Part shown: in pieces, positions 39,509 through 48,298 of the stretch | How positions within the stretch are numbered: position 1 is the first letter of the stretch | Layout of the letters: every line of letters begins with the position of its first letter | Assembly: GCA_030145845.1 (NCBI GenBank) | Contig: JAIXHJ010000007.1 | Span: 124,001 to 188,000 of the forward strand | Direction: 5' to 3' | DNA length: 64,000 nucleotides | DNA from: Pseudomonadota bacterium | Lineage (GTDB): Bacteria > Pseudomonadota > Gammaproteobacteria > Pseudomonadales > Oceanobacteraceae | Translations under genes and position numbers: made by a program | Notes under the pieces: model-generated | What the model was told of the DNA's origin: nothing | What the model saw: the letters and a program-made list of their open reading frames with translations, nothing else | Database searches by the model: none

Positions 39509-40942
39509 GTGCGAATTTTTATCCTGCTGTTACTGGTGTTGACGGTCATTCCTTTGCGCGCTCAGGAGCCCTCACAGGACGCGCAGCCTGCCAACCCTGC
39601 CGTTGATACTTCCCAGGTCGAAAACCTGATCAGCACGCTGGAGAATGACGCTGAACGGCAGCAGCTGATCGAACAGCTGCAGCTGCTGGTTGAGGCAAAC
39701 CAGGAAGAGGCCGGGCCGCTGGAAAGCATTACCGAAGCACTGAATATTGAACAGGCAGGCACCGGCCTGGCCAGTGAAGTGGTGCATTTTCTCAGCAGCT
39801 ACGGCCTGAGTAAGAGCTTTATCGGGGATCTGGTGACCTTTGCGCTGATGCTGCTGCTGATCGCCGCCGGGGTGTTCATCAACGGTCGCCTGTCGCTGTT
39901 GTTTGACCGCCGTCTGAAAAAGCTGCGTAAGCGTTTCCATCTGGATGGCCGGCGCTTTCACAGTCTGTTCCGGCTGCAGCGCTGGGCCGGTTATGGTCTC
40001 GGTCTGGCGCTGCTGCTGTATTCCGCACTGCATCTGTTTGCCAGCTATCAGGGTGGCAAAAGCCAGGCGCCGGCACTGAGCGGGCTGTTCAGCACCGGCT
40101 TTGTGCTGGTCGTGGTGTTCCTGCTGGTATTGCTGATCTGGGAAGGGGTGAATGCTTCGCTGGAGGTGGTGGAGTACAAAAACCGCCGCCTGAATCCGGC
40201 AAGGCTGCAGACGATTACACCGATTATCCGCAACGCGCTGCTGTTTGCCCTGACACTGATGGCACTGATGGTGGTGCTGTCGGAACTGGGCGTGAATATC
40301 ATGCCGCTGCTGGCCGGTGCCGGGGTACTGGGTATTGCCATCGGTTTCGGCGCACAGACGCTGGTGCGCGACTTCCTTACTGGTGCCATGGTGATCTTCG
40401 AAGATCTGCTGCAGATCGGTGATGTGGTGCAGCTGGGCGATAAATTCGGCGTGGTGGAGAAAATCACGATCCGCAAAATCCAGCTGCGCGACCTCGACGG
40501 TACCGTGCATACCGTCCCCTTTGGTGAAGTCACCATCGTCAGCAACCTGACCAAAGAGTACAGCTATTACCTGTTCAATGTCGGTGTGGCTTACCGCGAA
40601 AATGTTGATGAGGTGATTGCCTGCCTGAAGGAACTGGATGCCGGGCTGCGAGCCGACGAAAAATTCGGCCCGCTGATCCTGGAGCCGATTGAGATTCTCG
40701 GGCTGGATAAATTTGACGACAGTGCCATCGTCATCAAGGCGCGTACCAAGACGCTGCCACACGAAAAATGGACGGTCGGGCGTGAATTTAACCGGCGCAT
40801 GAAGATCGCCTTTGATGAACGCAATATCGAAATTCCGTTCCCGCATCAGACCATCTATTTCGGCGAAGACAAGCAGGGGCAGGCGCCCAATGCCAATGTC
40901 CGGCTGGTGCGTGAAAGCGGGGGGATCAGAGCGGAAGAATAA
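39509..40942 (+). CDS. Mechanosensitive ion channel of the MscS family
   Basis: A 477-residue channel with a signal peptide (about 1-18, ending LRAQ), a periplasmic coiled segment (QQLIEQLQLLVEANQEE) and several membrane helices. The pore helix and beta domain are recognisable as GVLGIAIGFGAQTLVRDFLTGAMVIFEDLLQIGDVVQLGDKFGVVEKI, the core MscS signature. The C-terminal alpha/beta domain is present. It opens under membrane tension to release solutes. The start is GTG with AAGGAG 5 nt upstream. Confidence 0.93.
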   Translation: MRIFILLLLVLTVIPLRAQEPSQDAQPANPAVDTSQVENLISTLENDAERQQLIEQLQLLVEANQEEAGPLESITEALNIEQAGTGLASEVVHFLSSYGLSKSFIGDLVTFALMLLLIAAGVFINGRLSLLFDRRLKKLRKRFHLDGRRFHSLFRLQRWAGYGLGLALLLYSALHLFASYQGGKSQAPALSGLFSTGFVLVVVFLLVLLIWEGVNASLEVVEYKNRRLNPARLQTITPIIRNALLFALTLMALMVVLSELGVNIMPLLAGAGVLGIAIGFGAQTLVRDFLTGAMVIFEDLLQIGDVVQLGDKFGVVEKITIRKIQLRDLDGTVHTVPFGEVTIVSNLTKEYSYYLFNVGVAYRENVDEVIACLKELDAGLRADEKFGPLILEPIEILGLDKFDDSAIVIKARTKTLPHEKWTVGREFNRRMKIAFDERNIEIPFPHQTIYFGEDKQGQAPNANVRLVRESGGIRAEE

Positions 40943-40944
40943 GA

Positions 40945-40962
40945 GGGCCGCAAGCGCGGCCC
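40945..40962 (+). other. GC-rich hairpin after the MscS gene
   Basis: GGGCCGC-AAGC-GCGGCCC lies 2 bp after the stop and is followed only by GGCTCCTTT. It may be a weak terminator; no proper U-run is present. Confidence 0.4.
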
Positions 40963-41105
40963 GGCTCCTTTGCGGGGGAGCAGAGAAAGCAGAATCCCAT
41001 GGGCAGGCCCGGGGCAGCATTCTCTGGCCGCGACTTTACCGCGTTGGCCGGCGCTTGGATATCAGCAATCCGTCTCAGCCGTATCAGGGCAGAGACGCGC
41101 TGCTG

Positions 41106-41930
41106 TCAGAAGCGCTTGCCGCTGGTGCCGTCGGTGACCAGTTCGCCCCCGAAAGGGGTGGCGGAGATACGCTCGACCTGATCGTTGATCCATTGCTCGG
41201 TGCGGCTGCTCAGTTCCGCCGTGGTGATATCGGTACTTTCCATCACCGGGCTGATCACCACCTTAATGGTGCCCGGACGTTTGACCCAGGAGGTGTTCGG
41301 CCAGTGCTCACCGGAGTTGTGGGCGATGGCGATCACCGGCGCCTGACTCTTGGTGGCCAGCATGGCACCACCTTTGGAAAAGGCTTTGCGTTTGCCCGGC
41401 TGCACGCGTGTGCCTTCCGGGAATACCAGCACATGAATGCCTGATTTCAGGCGGTCTGCACCCTGAGTAAGTACCTGCTTCATGGCGCCGGTACGCTTGC
41501 TGCGGTCAATAAAGATGGGGTGAATCAGGTTCAGCATCCAGCCGAACAGCGGCAGGTAGAACAGCTCTTTTTTCACCACCTGCACATGTGGGGCAATCAG
41601 GGTCGGCAGGAAAAAGGTTTCCCAGGTGCTCTGATGTTTGCTCAGCAGCACATGGCCGCGGCCGTCGTGCGGAATATGTTCCCGCCCTTCAACCTCATAA
41701 CGCACGCCGCACAGCAGTCGCAGGGACCAGATGGCCAGGCGGCAGGGAATGCCCATAACAAAGTAATTGCGCAGTTTCAGTGGCAGGAAGATGCCGATGG
41801 TAAAGCTGGGAATAAACCAGAGCAGCGTGATCAGTATCAGGCACAGATAAAACAGCAGGGTACGCAGTTGCCAGTTCAGGGGAACGGTTTCAGGGCCTGT
41901 TGTGTCCGGTGTCGCTTTCATAGGAGTCAC
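41106..41930 (-). CDS. plsC: 1-acyl-sn-glycerol-3-phosphate acyltransferase (PlsC-like)
   Basis: Adds the second acyl chain to lysophosphatidic acid in phospholipid synthesis. It has 274 residues with N-terminal membrane helices (about 25-48). The catalytic motif is H99-QSTW-E104, an H-x4-E variant seen in many gammaproteobacterial members, and the substrate loop is FPEGTRVQPG. The start is either GTG at 41930 or ATG at 41921; neither has a strong ribosome site. It follows gmhB, as in the usual glyQ-glyS-gmhB-plsC order. Confidence 0.92.
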   Translation of the reverse strand: MTPMKATPDTTGPETVPLNWQLRTLLFYLCLILITLLWFIPSFTIGIFLPLKLRNYFVMGIPCRLAIWSLRLLCGVRYEVEGREHIPHDGRGHVLLSKHQSTWETFFLPTLIAPHVQVVKKELFYLPLFGWMLNLIHPIFIDRSKRTGAMKQVLTQGADRLKSGIHVLVFPEGTRVQPGKRKAFSKGGAMLATKSQAPVIAIAHNSGEHWPNTSWVKRPGTIKVVISPVMESTDITTAELSSRTEQWINDQVERISATPFGGELVTDGTSGKRF

Positions 41931-42014
41931 GCTGTGGGATAACAGTGCGTTTATATCATGTTAACGCGCTCAGGCTGTTGCCTGCAGGGCATAACTCTTT
42001 CCTTCTGAACGGTC

Positions 42015-42560
42015 CTATGATGACAGTAAGGCATCAGTGAAGGCCGCCAGGTCGTCATACACCGGCGTTTGTTCCAGCCCGGCCGTGGCGGCCAGTTTCG
42101 CTTCGCTCTTCGCACCCTTGCCTGTACGTACCAGCACCGGACGGCAGCCGGCGGCCGTCCCGGCCTGCAGATCGCGGATGGAATCACCGACCATCCAGGC
42201 GCCGGCGGCGGAGGTGTTCAGCGCCCGCTCAATCTGATGAATCAGCCCTGGCAGTGGCTTACGGCAATCACACTGGTCATCCGGACCGTGCGGGCAGAAA
42301 GCAATATACGCAAATTCTCCGCCGGCGGCGCTGACCAGTGCGGTCATTTTTTCATGCATGGCCGCCAGGTCCGCGGCGCTGAAATACCCCCGTGCCAGAC
42401 CGCTCTGATTGGTGGCCACGGCGACGGTATAACCGGCACGGCACAGGCGCCCGACCGCTTCGGCACTGCCGGGAATGGCGATCCATTCATCCACGGACTT
42501 CACGTAGTCGTCGGAATCCTGATTCAGCACGCCATCGCGGTCGAGGATGATGAGTTTCAT
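42015..42560 (-). CDS. gmhB: D-glycero-beta-D-manno-heptose 1,7-bisphosphate 7-phosphatase
   Basis: HAD-superfamily phosphatase in ADP-heptose synthesis for the LPS inner core. It has 181 residues. The nucleophile and acid/base aspartates are D7 and D9 (ILDRDGVLNQD). The zinc-binding loop is seen as CPHGPDDQCDCRKP, and MVGDSIRDLQAG provides the magnesium-binding aspartate. It is divergent from the cytochrome-like lipoprotein gene that separates it from glyS. Confidence 0.94.
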   Translation of the reverse strand: MKLIILDRDGVLNQDSDDYVKSVDEWIAIPGSAEAVGRLCRAGYTVAVATNQSGLARGYFSAADLAAMHEKMTALVSAAGGEFAYIAFCPHGPDDQCDCRKPLPGLIHQIERALNTSAAGAWMVGDSIRDLQAGTAAGCRPVLVRTGKGAKSEAKLAATAGLEQTPVYDDLAAFTDALLSS

Positions 42561-42679
42561 GCGTTTTCCTGTTTCTGATTATTAAGTCTGAGTATACCGT
42601 GCTGCCAGTTCTTCGTCCTGACGGTGGCTGCTAATGTCAGCTTTCTGATAACAACAATAACTCAGTAAGGAAATACGAT

Positions 42680-44353
42680 ATGGACGTTCAATCCCTGCAG
42701 CGCAGTGCGGCGCTGCTTCTGTGTGCCAGCGGTCTGTTGCTGACCGCTTGTAAAGGCGATGATCAGACGGCGGCGAAGAAAGCGGCCGCCAGCCCTGCGG
42801 CCGTCATAGTTGATAACTGCAGCGGTACCTGGCCATCTTACTGGCAGGACCCGGCGCAGAAATTTGCCCCGATGTGGGCCGGACAGGAAATCAGTAATGT
42901 TCCGCCGGCTGACTGGAGCGGGCCGGTATTCCGGTTATCTGACCGTTACCCGCGCCAGCCGGTGGATGATAAAGCCGCACAGAAATGGCGTGACGGACGT
43001 TTTGACGCGTTGTTTACTGCCTCCACGCCGGCAGCCACGAAAAAGCAGCTGGCGTACGAATATGGCTGGCTGGTGATGGATTATATCCAGCAGGGCAATG
43101 TGAACCGTCCGGGCATGGAAGACTGGGATGTATGCAGCAACAGTATCCGCCCGTGGTTCAGTATTCCGTTCCAGACCTACGACGCCATGAGCGGACGTGA
43201 ATTCACTCATGGTCTGACCCGGGAAGCGCCGGTCACTTTTTCCACTCCGGCCGGCAACATAGATACCACCATGTGGGCGGTGGGTTTCTTCAATGCCACC
43301 GCGGCCTACACCCTCGGCACGGTCTGGCAGCAGGATGGTAACGCGGTGATTCCGCAGCAGGATGTCAGTTTTCACGAAGGGGCGGTGGTCGGCAAACCCC
43401 TGTTCAATACTGCGACGGAAAAACAGCTGCCGGTACTGGCACATCAGCCAGCCTGGCAGGCCAATATTTCTGACCCGTCTTTCTGCCACTGCACACCGGC
43501 AGAAGGTAACGAATGTACCCTGATCGAAGAAAGCCAGCAGTGTCCGCGCAGCACGACCGAATGGGGACCGGTACGCCTGCTGCAGTTTGATTTTGCCGTC
43601 AAGGACAGCCGCGCGCCGGGCACTCAATGGGTATTCGGAACCTTTGTCGCCGATGGTCAGCGTAAGGCTGATGAAGCCGACCCGTGGAAGCGCATCAGCC
43701 TGCTGGGCGTGATGTGGGGCAATGACACGCCACCGGCGGGCGGACTGGCGTATGACTATCCGCCGGACGTGAAAAGCAAAGGCTTTGCTGAGGAAGTGAT
43801 TTTCTGGGATACCGTGGATGAGCTGAATAAATACGGTGGTGATGATGTGATGAAACGTATGGGTCACCTGGGTTGTAATTTCCGCCTGAATGGCCCGGCA
43901 GACAATGCCAACAGCTCCTGCATGTCCTGTCACGGTACGGCGTCAGTACCGGATAATAACGTCACCACGCCACCGCTGCTGTCACAGTTTTCCGGCAATA
44001 TTACGCACGAGTGTGTGACACCGGATGCCACCGATTTAAATACCGGTACTGATCGCAGTGGCGCACCGGCAAACGTGAAAAATGGCATCAGCTTCAGTGC
44101 CATCGACAGCATTTATTTCGCCAATGTACCGGCGGGTAAACCCTTTAATATGACGGTGCAGACCAAGGACGGGCCGGTAAACGTCATGGGTGACGGGGTG
44201 CCGGATTATGGCACGCAACGCAGTGAATGGATTTCGCTCGATTATTCACTGCAGTTATCCATTTCCCTGACCCAATGGATGCAGTGGCAGGCCAATGCGG
44301 ATGACCCGCAGGAAGAGCGCATTATGATGAAAGAAATTCTGCGCGGTGAATAA
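42680..44353 (+). CDS. Lipoprotein with a single c-type haem motif, function unknown
   Basis: A 557-residue exported lipoprotein: signal LLLTAC, so Cys24 is lipidated. Near the C-terminal side CMSCH (414-418) is a canonical C-x-x-C-H haem c motif, followed by GTASVP as in small cytochromes. Several other cysteines (DNCSGTW, FCHCTPAEGNEC, QQCPRS) could form disulfides. The remainder (about 40-400) is not a domain I recognise; WSGPVFRLSDRYP and GPVRLLQFDFAVKD are conserved-looking. Probably a periplasmic or outer-membrane redox protein. It interrupts the normally contiguous gmhB-glyS order and ends in a strong terminator. Confidence 0.78.
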   Translation: MDVQSLQRSAALLLCASGLLLTACKGDDQTAAKKAAASPAAVIVDNCSGTWPSYWQDPAQKFAPMWAGQEISNVPPADWSGPVFRLSDRYPRQPVDDKAAQKWRDGRFDALFTASTPAATKKQLAYEYGWLVMDYIQQGNVNRPGMEDWDVCSNSIRPWFSIPFQTYDAMSGREFTHGLTREAPVTFSTPAGNIDTTMWAVGFFNATAAYTLGTVWQQDGNAVIPQQDVSFHEGAVVGKPLFNTATEKQLPVLAHQPAWQANISDPSFCHCTPAEGNECTLIEESQQCPRSTTEWGPVRLLQFDFAVKDSRAPGTQWVFGTFVADGQRKADEADPWKRISLLGVMWGNDTPPAGGLAYDYPPDVKSKGFAEEVIFWDTVDELNKYGGDDVMKRMGHLGCNFRLNGPADNANSSCMSCHGTASVPDNNVTTPPLLSQFSGNITHECVTPDATDLNTGTDRSGAPANVKNGISFSAIDSIYFANVPAGKPFNMTVQTKDGPVNVMGDGVPDYGTQRSEWISLDYSLQLSISLTQWMQWQANADDPQEERIMMKEILRGE

Positions 44354-44380
44354 ATTGTGCTGAGATAACAATAAATACAG

Positions 44381-44424
44381 CCAATAAAAAAGGAGAGACT
44401 GAAAAGTCTCTCCTTTTTTATTGG
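44381..44424. terminator. Bidirectional intrinsic terminator
   Basis: A perfect 20-bp stem (CCAATAAAAAAGGAGAGACT and its complement) with a GAAA tetraloop and U-runs in both directions. It lies between the convergent cytochrome-like lipoprotein gene and glyS. Confidence 0.95.
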
Positions 44425-44443
44425 CCAATATTCCGCTGTATGT

Positions 44444-46513
44444 TTACAGCAGGGAAATATCCGCGATACCGATAAACAGATTCTGCAGCTGTTTCAGCAG
44501 CGCCAGACGGTTATTTTTCACCGCTTCGTTATCGGCCATCACCATCACATTGTCGAAGAAGGCATCGACCACATCACGCAGCGTGGATAATGCTTCCAGT
44601 GCAGTGGCGTAATCGCCTTTGCTCAGTGACGGAATAATCAGGTCTTTCAGGCCGGTCATCTGTTCAAACAAGGCTTTTTCTTCCGCCGCTTCAAACAGAC
44701 CGGCGTCAACGTCAGCAGACACGGAGTCGCCGCCATTTTTTGCCAGAATGTTGGAAACCCGCTTGTTGGCCGCTGCCAGGGAGGCGGCGGATTCATGCTG
44801 GCTGAACTGATGCACAGCCTGTACCCGGCGGTTGATATCCAGCGCGTTGGTGATGCCGATAGCACGCACGGACTGGAACACGCCGGCCGGAATGTTTTCG
44901 TCGGCGTACCAGGCGCTGAAGCGGTCCAGCAGGTAGTCGGTGAGTACGGCTTTGGTATCGGCCTTCAGTTCTGCCGCCCAGTCGTTATCGAGCGCCCAGT
45001 CGATCAGGGTGCCGAGTTCGATATTGATCTGTTTTTCCACCAGAATGCGCAGCACACCCAGCGACGCACGGCGCAGGGCGAACGGGTCTTTGGAGCCGGT
45101 CGGAATCTGGCCGGTACCGAACAGGCCTGCCAGACTGTCGAGACGGTCGGCGAGTGCGATCAGCGTACCGGTCTGAGTTTCCGGCAGTGCATCACCGGCG
45201 AAGGCCGGCATATATTGTTCGATCATGGCCGCGCACACTTCTTCCGGTTCGCCATCGTGCTCGGCGTAGTATTTACCGGCCAGACCCTGCAGGTCGGTGA
45301 ATTCGAACACCATGTTCGACACCAGATCGTTTTTGCACAGGTGCGCAGCGCGCTGCACCAGCACTTCGTCAGCACCCAGCTGCTCGGCAATTTTTGTGGC
45401 CAGTGCGCTGATGCGGCGGGTTTTGTCGGCGATGGAGCCCAGACCATTGACCCACACCACGTTTTCCAGTTTCGGGAAACGGCTGGCCAGCGGATGTTTG
45501 CGGTCGGTATCCCAGAAGAAAGCGGCATCCGCCAGACGCGGACGGATCACTTTTTCGTTACCGGAAATCACCTGCGCCGGATCTTTCGATTCGATGTTGG
45601 CGATGGTGATGAAGTTCGGCAGCAGTTTGCCGTCTTTCATCACGTGGAAATATTTCTGATGCTCTTTCATGGAGGAGATCAGCGCTTCCGGCGGTACGCG
45701 CAGGAAGTCTTCGTCGAAGGAACCGGCCAGTGCTACCGGCCATTCGTTCAGCGCGGTCACTTCGTCCAGCAGGTCGTCGTCGATGACCGCTTCGCCGCCG
45801 AGTTTTTTACCTTCGGCTGTGACCTGTTCTTTGATCAGCGCAGAACGCTCAGCGAAGTCGGCCATCACGTAAGCCGCACGCAGTTTGCCTTCGTATTCAC
45901 CCGGCGCGCTCAGTACGATTTCGCCCGGCGCATGGAAGCGGTGACCACGGGAGGTGTTACCGGCTTTCAGACCCAGCACTTCGGCATCGACCACGTCGTT
46001 ACCGAACAGCATCACCAGCCACTGCACCGGACGCACGAATTCAACGCGCGAAGCACCCCAGCGCATACGCTTCGGAATCGGCAGTTTATCCAGACTGTTG
46101 GCGACGATATCGCCCAGCAGTTCGCTGGTCTGTTTGCCTTTGATTACGCGGTTGAGCATCAGCTTACCGGCGTTTTTGCCGTGGGATTCCGGTGCGGTTT
46201 CCAGCTGGGAGGCATCGGCGCCGGCACGTTCGGCGAAACCAACGGCGGCTTTGGTTGGCTTGCCATCGGCGTCAAAAGCGATCTTGGCTGGCGGGCCGTA
46301 CAGAGTTTCTTCTTTGTCGGCCTGCTGTTCTTCCAGGGCGGCAATGCGCACGGCCAGGCGGCGTGGTGCGGCAAAGGAAACGACCTCGCCAAAACTCAGG
46401 CCGGCGTCTTTCAGGCCGTCTTCAATACCTTGGGTAAAGGCAGCGGATAAATTTTTCAGCGCCTTCGGCGGCAGTTCTTCGGTACCCAGTTCAACTAAAA
46501 AATCGCGGCTCAT
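44444..46513 (-). CDS. glyS: Glycine-tRNA ligase beta subunit
   Basis: Beta chain of the heterotetrameric bacterial glycyl-tRNA synthetase, contributing tRNA binding. It has 689 residues, the standard length. It begins RDFLVELGTEELPPKALKNL and has the conserved FLEIG-type and HD-like regions (DLVSNMVFEFTDLQGLAGKYYA). The start overlaps the glyQ stop by one base (TAATG), so translation is coupled. The 3' end faces a strong terminator. Confidence 0.98.
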   Translation of the reverse strand: MSRDFLVELGTEELPPKALKNLSAAFTQGIEDGLKDAGLSFGEVVSFAAPRRLAVRIAALEEQQADKEETLYGPPAKIAFDADGKPTKAAVGFAERAGADASQLETAPESHGKNAGKLMLNRVIKGKQTSELLGDIVANSLDKLPIPKRMRWGASRVEFVRPVQWLVMLFGNDVVDAEVLGLKAGNTSRGHRFHAPGEIVLSAPGEYEGKLRAAYVMADFAERSALIKEQVTAEGKKLGGEAVIDDDLLDEVTALNEWPVALAGSFDEDFLRVPPEALISSMKEHQKYFHVMKDGKLLPNFITIANIESKDPAQVISGNEKVIRPRLADAAFFWDTDRKHPLASRFPKLENVVWVNGLGSIADKTRRISALATKIAEQLGADEVLVQRAAHLCKNDLVSNMVFEFTDLQGLAGKYYAEHDGEPEEVCAAMIEQYMPAFAGDALPETQTGTLIALADRLDSLAGLFGTGQIPTGSKDPFALRRASLGVLRILVEKQINIELGTLIDWALDNDWAAELKADTKAVLTDYLLDRFSAWYADENIPAGVFQSVRAIGITNALDINRRVQAVHQFSQHESAASLAAANKRVSNILAKNGGDSVSADVDAGLFEAAEEKALFEQMTGLKDLIIPSLSKGDYATALEALSTLRDVVDAFFDNVMVMADNEAVKNNRLALLKQLQNLFIGIADISLL

Positions 46514-47508
46514 TACTTCTTCTCCTGGGCTTTTTTCTCAGCTTTTTCAGCCTGCTCAGCTTTCTGCGCTTCGTATTTGGCAAGGACGTCAGCACGGTTG
46601 GCTTCGTCCGCCAGCGGGAAGCCTTTTTCAGCACGGCTGTTGAAGTAAGCCTGAGCAACGGCCCGGGCCAGGGTGCGCACGCGCAGGATATAACCCTGAC
46701 GCTCAGTCACGGAGATCGCACCGCGGGCATCCAGCAGGTTGAAGGTGTGGGAGGCTTTCAGTACCTGTTCGTAAGCGGGCAGCGGCAGGCTGGCGTCGAT
46801 CAGGCGCAGGGCATCTTTTTCGTACTGGTTAAAGGCGGTGAACAGGAAGTCGACATCGGCGTGCTCAAAGTTGTAAGCCGACTGCTCCACTTCGTTCTGG
46901 TGGAACACATCGCCGTAAGTGACGGCTTTGCCGTCCGGGCCGTAAGTCCACACCAGATCGTAAACGGAATCCACTTCCTGCAGGTACATGGCGATACGCT
47001 CGAGACCGTAGGTGATCTCACCGGTCACCGGGAAACATTCCAGACCGCCCACCTGCTGGAAGTAGGTGAACTGAGTCACTTCCATACCGTTGAGCCACAC
47101 TTCCCAGCCCAGACCCCAGGCGCCGAGCGTCGGCGATTCCCAGTTGTCTTCGACGAAACGCACGTCGTGCACTGTGGTGTCGATGCCCATGGCTTTCAGC
47201 GATTCGAGGTATTTTTCCTGAATATCCACCGGGTTCGGTTTCATCACCACCTGAAACTGGTAGTAGTGCTGCAGGCGGTTCGGGTTTTCACCGTAACGGC
47301 CGTCGGTCGGACGGCGGCTGGGCTGCACGTAAGCGGAGCTCCAGTTTTCCGGGCCGATGGCCCGCAGGAAGGTCGCGGTGTGGAATGTCCCGGCACCCAC
47401 TTCCATATCGAGGGGTTGGTTAATCACACAGCCCTGTTCGGACCAGTATTCCTGCAGGGCAGCGATCAGGCCCTGGAAGGTTTTGACGTTATGGCGACTC
47501 TGACTCAC
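46513..47508 (-). CDS. glyQ: Glycine-tRNA ligase alpha subunit
   Basis: Catalytic chain that activates glycine. It has 331 residues, somewhat longer than the usual 300-320 because of a Lys/Glu/Ala-rich tail (about 310-331). It starts [19 protein letters not shown] and has the class II motif regions [26 protein letters not shown] and [21 protein letters not shown]. The start is GTG with AGGA 8 nt upstream. Its promoter has a perfect -10. Confidence 0.98.
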   Translation of the reverse strand: MSQSRHNVKTFQGLIAALQEYWSEQGCVINQPLDMEVGAGTFHTATFLRAIGPENWSSAYVQPSRRPTDGRYGENPNRLQHYYQFQVVMKPNPVDIQEKYLESLKAMGIDTTVHDVRFVEDNWESPTLGAWGLGWEVWLNGMEVTQFTYFQQVGGLECFPVTGEITYGLERIAMYLQEVDSVYDLVWTYGPDGKAVTYGDVFHQNEVEQSAYNFEHADVDFLFTAFNQYEKDALRLIDASLPLPAYEQVLKASHTFNLLDARGAISVTERQGYILRVRTLARAVAQAYFNSRAEKGFPLADEANRADVLAKYEAQKAEQAEKAEKKAQEKK

Positions 47509-47566
47509 GGTGGGATTCCTGAATTCTCAAAGAGTGTGCATGGTCTGCAAAATAAAAAGACGCCGG

Positions 47567-47595
47567 ATTATAGCAGCGCTGAGCGATGATTACAG
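47567..47595 (-). promoter_or_regulatory. Promoter of glyQS
   Basis: On the minus strand a perfect TATAAT (47572-47567) lies 17 bp after CTGTAA (47595-47590), a weak -35. Transcription would start about 52 bp before the glyQ GTG. Confidence 0.6.
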
Positions 47596-47653
47596 GGGCT
47601 GAGTTGTGTTGCTGTGGCGGCCGGCGGCAGGATTTCCGCCGGCTGAGTGCGCT

Positions 47654-48286
47654 TCAGGGTAAGTGAATACACACTGAAGCACCGCCACCGGAACGGTTGC
47701 CGTAGCTGACACGGCCGATTTCTTCGCCGGTTTTGTGCGCTTCAGCAATCAGGCGGATAAAGAACAGGCCCATGCCGGTGCCTTCGGTTTTGGTGGTTTC
47801 CTGCTCACCGTTGAGGATGCTGTCTTCAAAACCATGGCCATTGTCTTCCACACAGATCGACAGGCCCTGACTGTCGTCGGCGCTGATATGGATATGGGTG
47901 GCGCCGGCCTGAGCGCTGTTGGTGATCATGGTGATCAGCGCCAGATTGAGCAGGCTTTCGTTGTAGAACCCCTGACAGTCTTCGCCGATTTCGTTGTGAA
48001 ACTGGATGGTCGGGAACTGCAGCTGGGTGGATTCAATGGCGTCGGCGGCGGTGTCGTGCGGCCAGGCGTCATCCATCGGAAAGGCGGACTTCTGTTCCAG
48101 ACGGAACAGGCTGACCATCTGCAGGGTGTCGTTCTTCAGTCGGTTGGTGCGCTGCAGGATGGGTTCCAGATGGTGGTGGTAGCGTTTGGGAATATGCGAC
48201 AGGGCTTCCTGTTCATAATCTAGCAGTGCCTGCAGCTGGTTTTTCAGATCGTGGATAACTGCGCCGGCAATGTGTTCGAATTTCAT
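47654..48286 (-). CDS. Soluble histidine kinase
   Basis: A 210-residue cytoplasmic kinase with no membrane segment or sensor domain. The H box is AVIHDLKNQLQALLDYEQEA (H12), the N box is ALITMITNSAQAGATHI, and the G boxes are VEDNGHGFED and GTGMGLFFIRL. It is short for a histidine kinase, consisting of little more than dimerisation and ATPase domains. It starts 12 bp after the response-regulator/TPR gene, strongly suggesting a pair. The input signal must come from another protein. Confidence 0.87.
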   Translation of the reverse strand: MKFEHIAGAVIHDLKNQLQALLDYEQEALSHIPKRYHHHLEPILQRTNRLKNDTLQMVSLFRLEQKSAFPMDDAWPHDTAADAIESTQLQFPTIQFHNEIGEDCQGFYNESLLNLALITMITNSAQAGATHIHISADDSQGLSICVEDNGHGFEDSILNGEQETTKTEGTGMGLFFIRLIAEAHKTGEEIGRVSYGNRSGGGASVCIHLP

Positions 48287-48298
48287 CGGTTTTCCCTG

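Noticed and set aside
44795..46450. 551-codon plus-strand frame opposite glyS
   Set aside because: Antisense shadow caused by codon bias of glyS.
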